DNA from: Owenia fusiformis
Lineage: Eukaryota; Annelida; Polychaeta; Sabellida; Oweniidae
DNA length: 64,000 bases
NCBI GenBank assembly: GCA_903813345.2
Contig: CAIIXF020000006.1
Span: 35,006,436-35,070,435, forward strand
Direction: 5' to 3'
Under the pieces are notes generated by a model. It had not been told where the DNA came from. It made no database searches and worked only from the letters and a program-made list of their open reading frames with translations. The first letter of the stretch is position 1, and every line of letters begins with the position of its first letter. The translations under genes were made by a program, and so were the position numbers. This document shows, piece after piece, positions 47,393-58,200 of this stretch.

Positions 47393-48326
47393 CTTGGATT
47401 TTACACTGATTTCATTGGTCCATTCCCATTAAGAACAGGTTTTGGAAAATAATTCGATATAGCGAGATTTAGAAACACATTCTAATTATTTGTACCGTTT
47501 TCAATTGGATATTTCTAAATTATTTACAACAAATCATTTGTAAAATATTTATAAATGAATGAACAGAAATTAAAATGTTGTTCAAAATTAATTCTTATTT
47601 ATCTTATACCTAAAATGAAAGTAAATAAACAGACTGTGTAATCACAATATTTTGTTCCAAAATACCAAAACGTGTTTCGCGCTAAAAGAGTATTTTCTCC
47701 TTTTATACTGACTTATAATCTACAAATTATCGGTAGAAACTTTGTCCAAAAGTAACAGTTAGGTCTGGTAAGAAGTTTTTTATAATTACAATGTTTTCTA
47801 CCTAATCAGAATTTTTTGAAACATGGGAATGATGCGGTTCCCATTTTCTTCAGCAGTTTCAGGTTCATAGATCTAGGCTAGATCTATAACTTTCAAATTT
47901 AATTTTTTTTTCATTAAACTGAAAAAATAAGCAATATAAAATGAATGAATACATTCATATTTTACATGAAAAACATTTGGCTAGAGTCAATACGTCCAAA
48001 TCCAAACAGGGGGGTAAACACGGGTTCCAAATAGTGGCAAGCAGATCATTGAATTGAATAATAGTACCTCTACTACCTCTACATAATATTTATAGCCTGA
48101 AAGATACAATATAATGATGTATACCAACAATCTTACAATAAAATAATCAATTATGATGATTTAGGTGTTCGGAATTACCCCCATGCTAGTGTTTGGAATT
48201 ACCCCCACAAACTCTGTGCGTTTAAATAAATAGATGTCAGTAATAAATGATTTAAATTTGGGTTTCTTGATGAGCAGGGGTGACAGGATCAAGTATCATA
48301 AGTTAAGGGTATCATATAATGATATA

Positions 48327-48796
48327 CTGTAGATTGGGTTAATTTGGCGCTACTTAATTTGGCGATTTTGCCATTTTTGGCATATTGGCGGCTATTTAAT
48401 TTGGCGGATATGCAAGAAAATTAACTTACGCACTGTTTGCGAATTACCATGTAAATGGATAAGTTTGGCTATGTCCATTTTTCTTTTGAGGACCACTGGC
48501 GATCATCCTTTACATTTTGCACCTCGATCGATGCTGCTACTATACCACGCTTTTCCTTTCTAGTTTTTCCCTGAATATTAATGAGTGGCTGACCAGTTCT
48601 GAGCCAATTTATGAGAGACATTTTTCATATTTTTGAAAGAAACTAAACCGGAAGTGACCTAAATACACTGGAGGAAATACTCTAGATAATTCCCGGGGAT
48701 TCATTTTAAATTTTGGCGAAGATTTATATTGGCGAATTTTTCAATTTCGCCAAATTCGCCAAATTAAAGCGGGCGCCAAATTAACCCAATCTACAG
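48327..48796. mobile_element. 470-bp TA-flanked MITE, TTAATTTGGCGC type
   Basis: Starts CTGTAGATTGGGTTAATTTG and ends with its inverse (CAAATTAACCCAATCTACAG), perfect over 20 bases, with TA at 48325-48326 and 48797-48798. Subterminal TTTGGCGATTTTG / CGCCAAATTCGCCAAATT copies repeat. No coding sequence. Confidence 0.85.
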
Positions 48797-49270
48797 TACC
48801 ATCAATCTAATAATTAAAACAATTAAGTTTAAGTTAAGTGTTTGGAATTACCCCCATGCAAGTGTTCGGATTTACCCCCCAAAAAAACTCCTGTTCGGAA
48901 TTACCCCCCTAAAATACCTTGTAGTAAAAATGGAATAACCCAGATATTTTTTACAATTTTTCGTAATTTTTTCTGCAAATGCATTCTACAGTGGATAATA
49001 CACATAATATGTATAGAATCATAGCATAGATGTGCAGTACAGCCAAACTAACTACATTTTTTGATGGGGGTGTTTGGAAATAGACGTACTGACTCTAGTC
49101 TAAGCCATAAAATGTGTGATGTCTTACTTTGATGCTTCACTGTCGTGTTATCTTTGAAAATGTTAACATGGCCAAACTCCAAGGCAACTGTTTTAGTGTA
49201 CATTATTATACATTCCACTTATTTGTCTGGAACATACAAACGTTTCATGTGTAAAATATTAATGTATTTT

Positions 49271-49686
49271 CATTAAGGTACATCTGGAAAGTAACATTTT
49301 GGTAAAAAATTGCTATACCTGCACATGTTATTTTCTGGTACAAAATAAAGTATGAAGGCATGTGTCAATTTCCTTGCTTTTTTCAGGAAAGTATCATTAC
49401 ATTGTCTTCTTTTAGAATATCTGGTAGGCGTTTAATGGGAACTACAGGAAATTCTGATATTTCACACTTTCTATTTTTCCATATTTTCTTTCAAAGTTTC
49501 CAGACAACACAGAAGCTACCATTTACCTGTTCATAGATATTCTAAAAGAAGACAGTGTAATGATACTTTCCTGAAAAAAGCAAGGCAATACACACATGCC
49601 TTCATACTTAATTTTGTACCAGAAAATAACATGGGCAGGTATAGCAAATTTTTACCAAAATGTTACTTTCCAGCTGAACCTTAATG
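49271..49686. mobile_element. 416-bp palindromic MITE
   Basis: Arms 49271-49430 and 49530-49686 are inverted over about 155 bp (GGAAAGTAACATTTTGGTAA, CATGTTATTTTCTGGTAC, GAAAGTATCATTACATTGTC and their mates), separated by about 100 bp. Both ends carry TTAA (CATTAAGGT / ACCTTAATG), so a TTAA duplication is possible but cannot be separated from the TIR. Confidence 0.75.
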
Positions 49687-49913
49687 TAACATTGCATTTT
49701 GGTCTTTTAAGACAAAGCAAAGTGAATTGACTACTAAATAGATAAGCCTAGGCTATTGATTAAAATGACTGTTGACAAGAAGTATAGGTCTACTCCTGGG
49801 GGCCTACTAGCCACACTAAAAATTGGTGGCAATTTTTTTTTCTGAAGATCACAGGCCAATCCAATGTACACACAGTGTATTATCCATGTATTCTGCACTT
49901 CTTATTTTTATTT

Positions 49914-50275
49914 TTATGTCACCACCAAAAAGTGATGACATATGTTATGGTCTCCATTTTTGTGACAGTGGTTGGTGGATGGTGCTGTAACAAATTCTTA
50001 CAATTTCCAAATTTTTTTTCAACTTGCTTCAAATTGACCAAATTTTTTTTCAATTATCTACAAGTTCTCAGAAGCTCAAATCTGACTTTAAATTTGAGGC
50101 TTGACCTTCAATGACCTTCTCAAGGTCAAAAATAAGGTCAAATAAGGTCTCTTTTCAGCTTGCTTTAAATTGACCAAATTATTTTTCAAAATCATCTACA
50201 AGTTCTCAGAAATTCAAATCTGACTTCAGATTTCAGATTTGAGCAACTTGGTGGTGACATTTTGCCATGCCTTTT
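49914..50275. repeat. Dispersed repeat, TATGTCACCACCAAAA family (copy with expanded centre)
   Basis: Starts TATGTCACCACCAAAAAGTG, then ACATATGTTATGGTCTCC, and ends TTGGTGGTGACATTTTGCCA. The centre repeats a stretch of about 110 bp (TTGACCAAATTTTTTTTCAA, TACAAGTTCTCAGAA, CAAATCTGACTT), which makes it longer than the other copies. Confidence 0.6.
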
Positions 50276-50340
50276 AAGAGTATTCTCTCAATCATGATTA
50301 GATTTATCCACTCACAATTTGACTTTAGATCACCGCAGAA

Positions 50341-53300
50341 ATGGAAGAACTCTTAAATATAGAGGGAGTGACAGTAAACTCTGTAAGGCTCATACACAAG
50401 TATGCTAAGGAATTTTACGAGGCCGCTCCCTGGATGAAATACACATTTGTCCATGGCATCAAGATGAAGGCATTTGGTGAGACAAGGTTCATCATGCCTT
50501 TAGGAGCAGGGAGAGGAATAGGTCAGTATTAGCCTTGTTTCAATCCATTATTAACTCACCACCCCCCCCCCCATGTACTCTCAAGCATGGAGGTAAGTGT
50601 ATGCAGCTACCACACCAATGTTCCCATTGAAAAGGTTTGACAAATTTTGACCAAATTTTGGTCAGAATTTAGTTAATTAGAATTGTACCCTCAGTGATCT
50701 CCCAAGTATTACAAAGAAAGAGGGCGTAGCAACCACCTGAGATTTTGAAAATAGGCTTGCACCCACCTGAAAATCTATATGCACCCACTTGAAAATCAGA
50801 GAAATCATGAAAATGGCATATTTTGACCAATTTTGGTCTAAATTGTGAAAATGAGAATTTTGCACCAAGCTGAGAAAAAACCCTGGGGAGATCACTGACC
50901 CTAGTTGGAAAAAACCAGGAGAGAAGCCATTATTGTCACAACTCCATGTCTAAATACACAATGGTACAAATGCACAATTACAATAGTAGAAATTGATTTC
51001 ATTTGTTCCATCTGTCTTCTCAGTTTATATATGAATTATTAACATGCTGCTGTAACATTTTGTGACATTATTCTGATTACACATTGCCCTAAACTGATCA
51101 ATGTATGCAATATTTCATGGTTCAATGCACCATGCGCTGTTTCAATATAGACAAAGAGTATTTTCTTTTTCTTTCCAGGTTCACAGCTTGTTGGACTCAT
51201 TATGTGGGAGCGCTTTGAAGACTTGAAAAATACACTTGATCCCTGCATTGGCGCTGACACCATTGTTAAAAAGAAGCCCGTCTTACTAGAATTTGTCAAC
51301 CAAAATGACGCTGATTATCATACAGTTTTATTCGTACGCAGACACTCGATGTCTTTTAATTGTAATGGTTTACCAGAGTTGAAAACCACCTCCAAAAAAC
51401 TTAACATTGCAGACTTTAAACTCTTAGAAGCAGCATTGGCAAGTCTTCCTGTGTTTTATAATGAGAAGCTTATTGAGAAGAATGCTTATTCCTGTGAAAT
51501 GGCCACTGATGTAAGTGAGGTACGAAGTGGGGCTTCACATGGTAAAAAGGTTATGGTTGAGTTGTCTTATCCAGCCGGGGATATGGAGTATGATTCTTTT
51601 GGATTGTGTGTTCCAGAAGCATTAGAAACATACTTAGACCCTCCTAACTCTGTTGTTTCTGTACGAGATGGTGTCAGACATTATGCAAAACTCCTCGGGC
51701 CAATATCTCTACCAGCTAGAATTACACTAGAGGGGTTATCCACTAAAGAACTAAAAGAGACGCTGACGCAACATCGCATTAATATCAGAGGATGTCTCTC
51801 GCGAGATGAACTCCTAGAGGCAGGCATACACCAGCGACTTTACGAATCAAAGCGTAAAAAACAGTTAACTAGAGTAGAATTAGAACAGATGTATGCACTA
51901 TGTCATTGTTACTGGTTGTGCATGTCTGTACCTACGTCTCTAAAAGCAATTGAATTAGGGTATCTGGCGATAAGTAAATATCACTCTGATCCTGTTGGAA
52001 TACGCTTCTTGATGCTGAATGTGTGTATGGAAATATGTGAGTATTTTTATTTTTTGTCATCACAGAAAAACTTGTGTCTGAAAACCTCTCTAATTCAAAC
52101 TCCTCTAAATGTGAACATTTTTTCTCAGTCCCACTTTTGCTATTTTCCCAAAACCTTGAAATATGAACACGTGTTAATCTGAACACCTTTGGCCAGTCCC
52201 AATGGCATTCAGAGGTTTTACTTGTATTCGATTTGATTTTACTTGTATTCGATTTCATTTGATTTTACTTGTATTCGATTTTTTATTGAAGAAGTCAGCT
52301 AATTTGCATGTGATAAAAACAATAATGAAGAAATGTGTATTTATTCTCATATCGGTTCATCTGGATAGATTGCGATCAGAATTATTTGAATTTGATTCAA
52401 GGGAGTGGGTTGAAGATTCTACTTTTATGTTTGATTAGATTACTTTTATCATTTAGATTACTATTATTATTAAGATCACTATTATCATTTATTAGATCAC
52501 TATTATCATTTAGATCACTATTATTATTTATAATGCACTATGTGTAAAAAAACCTAAATTTTCCGAACCAGCTGCATTATGGATACTTGCTGGTAGATGT
52601 AAACTACTAAAAAATGATCAACATTGATTCTAAGTAATATGCATTTTATTCCTGAAATATTAAGTATTGAATTGTTTCAGTTTAAGAAGCAGTTCATTAT
52701 TCAGCTTTTGATTTTTAGTTACAGAATGCTGTGTATGTGTCCTGCAGTATTCCAAAGATGCCTCATGATCAACTAACGTATTATGTCACCACCACAAGAG
52801 AGATATTGTTATAGTCTCCAACTTATTCGAGGATGGTGTTTGGGGTTAGCATTAGTAACAAATGGCATTTGGTATCCCTAACAAAATGAAGGTGGTGACA
52901 TTTTGCATTTTAATTAATTTCTTTGTTCATTTTACAATCTGTGATATATTGTTAGGGGCATATGATGAGGCCATAAAATTGATGGATCTCTACAGTGATG
53001 AATGGGGCACTATGATGTTCTGGACAAATGCCCTTATCAGCTACATTAAAAAAGGCAGTGAATCTAAGACAGCATTTAAGGCACTGAAACAGGCTGCCAT
53101 GCAGAATCCTCATGTCATGCCCTACCTCACTGGTGAGTATCACTGTTCTACAGCTGGATGACTCTTACTGCAGTAAGCTTCATTCAAGATGGTTGCCAAT
53201 GATCTACTTCATCATCAACTTCAGTTAGGGTCATTCTAAGTGAAGCCATTTTCTTTAAAATTCTCCAATATTGCGGTTTTTGAGCATTTATTTGTGGTTA

Positions 53301-54527
53301 TTTACCATCGTAGCTTTATTAATTTGCATGGTGAACCATTTGGAATCCAGATTCAACTTAGTTTAGGCAACCATCTTGAATGAAGCTAACTGCAGTTAGA
53401 GTCATCCAGCTGTGGAACAGTGAGTATACTGGCATTTTATTTGTGCTTTTGTATCATAGTCAGGTCCATATCCAGTGGGGGTTCAATGGATTCAAACAAC
53501 CCCCCCCCCTGGCCAAAAATTCTTTCAAAATCATACAGTTTTTCACCATTTCAAGCACTTTTTAAGTGACTCCCGGAATTTTCAAAAAGTGAGCCCCCCT
53601 TGGCAAATCCTGGCTACGGGCCTGATAGTCATAGAGATTCTCTTGTACCTAAGTAAGATACGTGTAATTGGCTCTGCCCTAAAATGCCAGCTAAATCAGG
53701 TGCATGCATGAATAAAATCTAATACTTAAGCAAGTTGCCCCTTTAAAGAAGCATACCACTTTTTGTTAATGTATGCTTAGCATTAAAGGAAGTGGGAGCA
53801 GCACCCACCTGAGATTTTGAAAACAGGCTTGCACCCACCTGAAAATCCATTTGAATCCACTTGAAAATGAGAAAAATCATGAAAAATTTGCATGTGTTGA
53901 CCAATTTTGGTCTAAATTGTGAAAATGAGAATTTTGCACCCACTTGACAAAAATCCTGTAAGAGAACAATACATGATGCATGCTCATAAAGATTTTCTGT
54001 CACATATTTTAAATTTTGTTATATATCTCAGAGATCTCTAAATAGTAAAATATGATTCGTTGAAGGACTAGAATATCTCTTCAAGGAGATTTAACTGGAA
54101 TAACTTTTTAATGAAAAAAAGTATTTTCATAGTACATGTATTAATTTAAAATTATGATTCTCAATGTCTGACTGTCATTGTGATTGTAGGGAGAAAAATA
54201 ATCCCTGAGGATAAAGATAAGCCAAAATATGGTGACGCTGAAAATGAAGCATTTACATATCTCAGAACCAATGCACGACACTGGCGTCCTGTTAAAGGTG
54301 CGATACAATGGGTTCGTAACAACTACAATGTTTTATCTAAAATACTGAAAGAACATCGGAATGAAGGAGGAGAAAAACCCTCGTCTGTGACTCATTTAAG
54401 CTGTAAAACATGCAATAAGATTAAACCAAAACTGAAAAAGTGTGCTGGTTGCGAAAAGGTGTCATACTGCAGTAAGGACTGCCAAAGAGATGATTGGAAG
54501 TCACATAAAGAATTGTGCAAAAAGTAG
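50341..54527 (+). CDS. MYND-type zinc-finger protein with a long helical N-terminal region
   Basis: Four exons, 50341-50521, 51179-52036, 52956-53132 and 54190-54527, all phase 1 and GT-AG, encode 517 residues. The only domain recognised with confidence is a C-terminal MYND finger at about residues 477-515: CKTC, CAGC, YCSKDC, DDWKSHKELC, i.e. C-x2-C-x9-C-x2-C-x5-C-x3-C-x7-H-x3-C. MYND fingers bind Pro-rich partners. Residues about 240-400 look helical and repeat-like (YWLCMSVPTSLKAIELGYLA, AYDEAIKLMDLYSDEW), perhaps degenerate TPRs. The segment before the finger (YGDAENEAFTYLR, HWRPVKGAIQWVR) recalls a domain found in other animal MYND proteins. No SET motif is seen, so a SMYD methyltransferase is unlikely. 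The acceptor-like CCGCAG just before the ATG suggests a non-coding first exon. Intron 1 carries a 206-bp TIR element. Confidence 0.85.
50692..50897 (-). mobile_element. 206-bp TIR element, CAGTGATCTCC family (copy 3)
   Basis: Plus-strand ends CAGTGATCTCCCAAG and CCTGGGGAGATCACTG, flanked by ACCCT (50687-50691 and 50898-50902). The same length as the copy at 42116, in opposite orientation. It is in intron 1 of the MYND gene. Confidence 0.85.
52206..52530. repeat. Simple repeats in MYND gene intron 2
   Basis: TTTTACTTGTATTCGATTT recurs three times (52216-52283), and TTAGATCACTATTATCATTT recurs in degenerate form at 52435-52530. They follow a CTGAACACC-rich stretch (52060-52215) related to sequence near 39667 and 41985. 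Confidence 0.7.
52782..52914. repeat. Dispersed repeat, TATGTCACCACCAAAA family (copy 3)
   Basis: Starts TTATGTCACCACCACAAGAG, includes TTGTTATAGTCTCCAAC, and ends AAGGTGGTGACATTTTGCAT. It ends 40 bp before the acceptor of MYND exon 3 (52956). Confidence 0.6.
53460..53626. repeat. Dispersed repeat, GGCCCGTAGCCA family (copy 3)
   Basis: AGGTCCATATCCAGTGGGGG, then CTGGCCAAAAATTCTTTCAA and the end CTTGGCAAATCCTGGCTACG GGCC. Close match to 17178-17360 (GGCCAAAAATTCTTTCAAAA). It is in MYND intron 3. Confidence 0.6.
53785..53960 (-). mobile_element. Worn copy of the CAGTGATCTCC / AAGTGGGTGCAAA element
   Basis: Contains GCACCCACCTGAGATTTTGA, AAACAGGCTTGCACCCACCT and TTTTGCACCCACTTGACAAA (minus orientation). 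Both ends have diverged, so no target duplication is visible. MYND intron 3. Confidence 0.65.
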
Positions 54528-55156
54528 CGGCTATCATAAGACACTTACAGCACTTAGGATATTTGTTACTAAAGAATGCGCCAAATATATGAGGAAAGTG
54601 ATTAAAGATTTATATGTAAAGTAGGAAACAGAGTTCAGCTACCTGTATTTCCTAACTGTGACCATTTATTTGATGTTGTGCAGTTGTACAAATGTCAAGG
54701 TTAAGTGCAAGTTTGATTGTGGGACACTCAATGGCATTAATTTCCTTTTATCTCTAGAATCCCAAAAGTAATACAATCTTTATGTCAAAACCAAGATGGA
54801 ATGACATATTGTGGTATATATTGTAGCCACCATTTTTCATGATCTGTTTTTATTAGTTTTGTGTTGGTGGTTGGCTTTTCTAACAATCTGCTTCATGTTT
54901 AGAACCATATATAAATAATGACAAATCATGCAAAATGTTAATACAAGAGACTGGCTCCTTTTTTTAGTTATACTCATATTGTATAATGTTTTTAGTAGAT
55001 TTATAATTTTATAGTTTTAGTTTTTATTATCAATGAGGACTCAGGATAGGATAAAATAAGGTAAAAAGTCATAAGGAAAAAGATCCTAATTAAAAATGGC
55101 TGCATTGCTTTTAAACAAGACATTTCTAGCTGTTTTAATACATGTAATTATTAAAC

Positions 55157-55162
55157 TTTATT
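55157..55162 (-). terminator. Likely polyadenylation signal of the ShKT metallopeptidase gene
   Basis: AATAAA on the minus strand about 70 bp after the stop codon at 55234-55232. Confidence 0.45.
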
Positions 55163-55231
55163 TTGCAAACATGAGAAATACAGTCTTAATATGTTATTTA
55201 AGTAGTATGTCCCTTTAATTTTTGGTTTAGT

Positions 55232-58200
55232 TCAGCAAGTGCCACATGCAGCTCGACAATTCTGTTTTACATAGTCATTGGTGGAGCAATATCCCTGTGT
55301 TCTCCAGCCTTGGCAGTTCTGGTCCTGATCTCTACATCCTACAAGGGAAAAAAATGTTTTCTAAATGGCATTCTGACCAATATGGACTCTAGAATATGCC
55401 TTTTTATCTCACTTAAAAATGTGATCTTGTGTCACTGGGTAGGTGTGTGCGTGGGTAGATATGACAGAAACTATTAACTTCATTCATTTAATAAAGCATT
55501 GGCTGCAAATTATACCTACCACTTCCAGCACCGCCACATGTTTGACAGCTTCTTTTACAGTTTTGTTTGACATATTCCTTTCTAGTACACTCTCCTTGTT
55601 GACTCCACCACTGACAGTTTTGGTCTTTGTCAGCACATCCTATAATGTATGTATTGTAATCTTGTCAGTGTCTTGATTTATAAGCACAACATATTATTTC
55701 TAAACTAAACAGGAAATTCAATTGAATATTTAAAAAATTGAATCACTGAAGTGGTCAGTCCATGAAGTTTTGTACAAATATTTGTAAAAGAATTTTTTTT
55801 TATTTTCCTCTAAATATTTATGAAATAATTTTTGCAGAAACTTGTTTGAGTTTTTCCTACCTGAAGGGGTGACTCCAGTCCCTCCGCCACCACATGTTCC
55901 ACAAGCTTTCTGGCAGTTCTGTTTCACATATTCGTTTGAGTTACAATATCCTTGGGCTTGCCATCCTTGGCAGTGCTGGTTCTGATCCTGGCAGTTACCT
56001 AGACAGGTGTAAAAGCGTGTTTTTTGGGAATGTTACTCAGAATGGCAAAACATGTTCAGATAAATACCAATGTTCAGATGAAAATTAATTTTTATGTCGC
56101 GACCAAAAAGTGGTGACATATTGTTATGGTCTCTGTTTTTTGTGATGGTGATTGGTGATCAGCAGTTGGCGTCAGCGTCTGTAACAATATTGTGAGCAAC
56201 TAGTTGGTGACCTTTTGTCATTTTAATACCCTGTTTGTCATATGTTTCTGATATCGTTATATCCTTTTGTTTGTTTGTTTGTTTGTTTGTTCGTACTTTG
56301 TTTCTCATTTATTTGATCCATGTCAGTCACAGTTCACTACTGCTCTTAAATTTGCTAAAAAAAAGTTAATTGAAAAAGTTAATTAAAAAAGTTAATTGAA
56401 AATCATGTGCTAATACACATATACATGAATATTTTTTCTACCTGAGGGACGGGTGACTCCAGTCACTCCACCACCACATGTGCCACAAGCCATTCTGCAA
56501 TTCTGTTTGACATATTCATTTGAGCTGCATAATCCCTGAGCTTGCCATCCTTGGCAGTGTTGGTTCTGATCCTGGCAACCTATAGAGGGAAAAAACATGT
56601 TTTAGGCATATGTTCTATATTATTTGAAAGCATCATCAACAAGGTCATGCAATAGTTAATCAAAATTCTCCTGAAAATGCAAGTCTGTTACTAATGCTTT
56701 AAAACAAATTGACACTTAGTTGCAGCATAATCATCTCCTGGGCACTGGCGGGTCCAGGGGGCCCCTCCCCTTTTGTGGGTCCAGAAAAAATTTTAGGGTC
56801 CCAAAAATTTTTGGGCATAATTTGGCCTTTTAGACCTTTTTAGGCCAAATTATTAAACATAGGCCTTAATTTTTTTCCTGGCTCAAAATTTGTCCCCTCC
56901 CCCTTGTTAGCTTCTGGATCTGCCAATGCTGGTGCATTGCATTTCAAGAGTAGTGTTCTTGCTGAGCTTAGTATTGTAGTATTAGAATTCGTGGTGATGA
57001 TTTCTAAATTAAATATTCAGATCTTAACCTTTCCTAACTTGTATAGTTTTATCTTGATAATGATATACTCGATAAGATAATGATATTTATCCAGTTCAGT
57101 TATTGAAGCTGGCACAGAGGTATAGCCAGAATCTAATATAAGGCAAGGTGATGGAAGAAGATATATTACTGCCTTTGGACTTTAATTCAAAAGAAAAGAT
57201 ATAATATCTCAAAAAATAATTCTGTAAAACTTTGGCAATCATTGATCTGTATGTACAAAAGGTCGACTTACCTCCCACTGTAGGTCTGGTAGGTCTTGGG
57301 GTTATATTCCCTCCATCTCCTCCATTACCACCCCCAGTACTCCCACAGTTTATCTTCAATTGCTGGTTTAGTTCAGCACCTTAATCCAACAGAGGGCAAG
57401 AAAGCTGAGAAACATTTAACTGATGTGTAGTAAAAAGCGTAACAGTTAAACCTGTGTAAAGTGGAAGGAACACCTTTGGTACCACAAGTGTTCCCCTATA
57501 AGGAATACCTCCCAAAGAAACACTCAATTGTATATAAAATTCAATCATTTGAAGTGACATATGCAACAACTTCATTTTCCAGAGAGTAGCCTCAAATTTT
57601 AACTTGGCAGATATGAAATACCCATATAAGGCCATGACAGTAACTGTACTCGCACAGCTATGAAATATCAAAACCTTTAAAATGATACTAATGGCAAATG
57701 ATGATCAATTACCTCGATTCTTTTGACAGCGTTTGATGTAATCATTGTTGCAGGGGAAAACCTCCTTAATTATATTGTAGAGCCCAATGTCATAGTTTCT
57801 CAAAGCATTCCTATTACTGATAGGCCCCTGTATGCCATCAGGTATGTCAGAATGACGATTTACACCAAAGTAACTTTGGACTCCTTCGGCCTGTATGCAA
57901 GTCATATAATATTGAATTGGTGAACACAAGTCGTTCAGGTTATTTAATTAAGAGTTTATGAAGAAGTGGTTGAGATCATTAAAATTTAATTTTTTTCTTT
58001 TCAATTTAAAAGTCTTGAACATTGTGTACAATAACGAGGTAAAAGCAAAGCTCTTATATTATTTATAGATAACCTAACACGTGTAATCGACTTTTTGACT
58101 TGTGGCTCATTGCATTTATTTCATGTATGCTAGCCTTTAAACTTAGGCAGCAAGTCTCATGAAAGAATCATGTACTAAATATCAACTACAAATTGTTGAG

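Larger units (their letters stand above)
47393..50340. other. Intergenic stretch between divergent PELP1 and MYND genes
   Basis: Contains the PELP1 promoter side (47393 onward), a TTTGGCG MITE (48327-48796), a palindromic MITE (49271-49686) and a TATGTCACCACC repeat (49914-50275). Near 48160-48230 and 48835-48915 the phrase GGAATTACCCCCATGC recurs in five or more short copies on either side of the MITE. No coding sequence was recognised. Confidence 0.65.
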
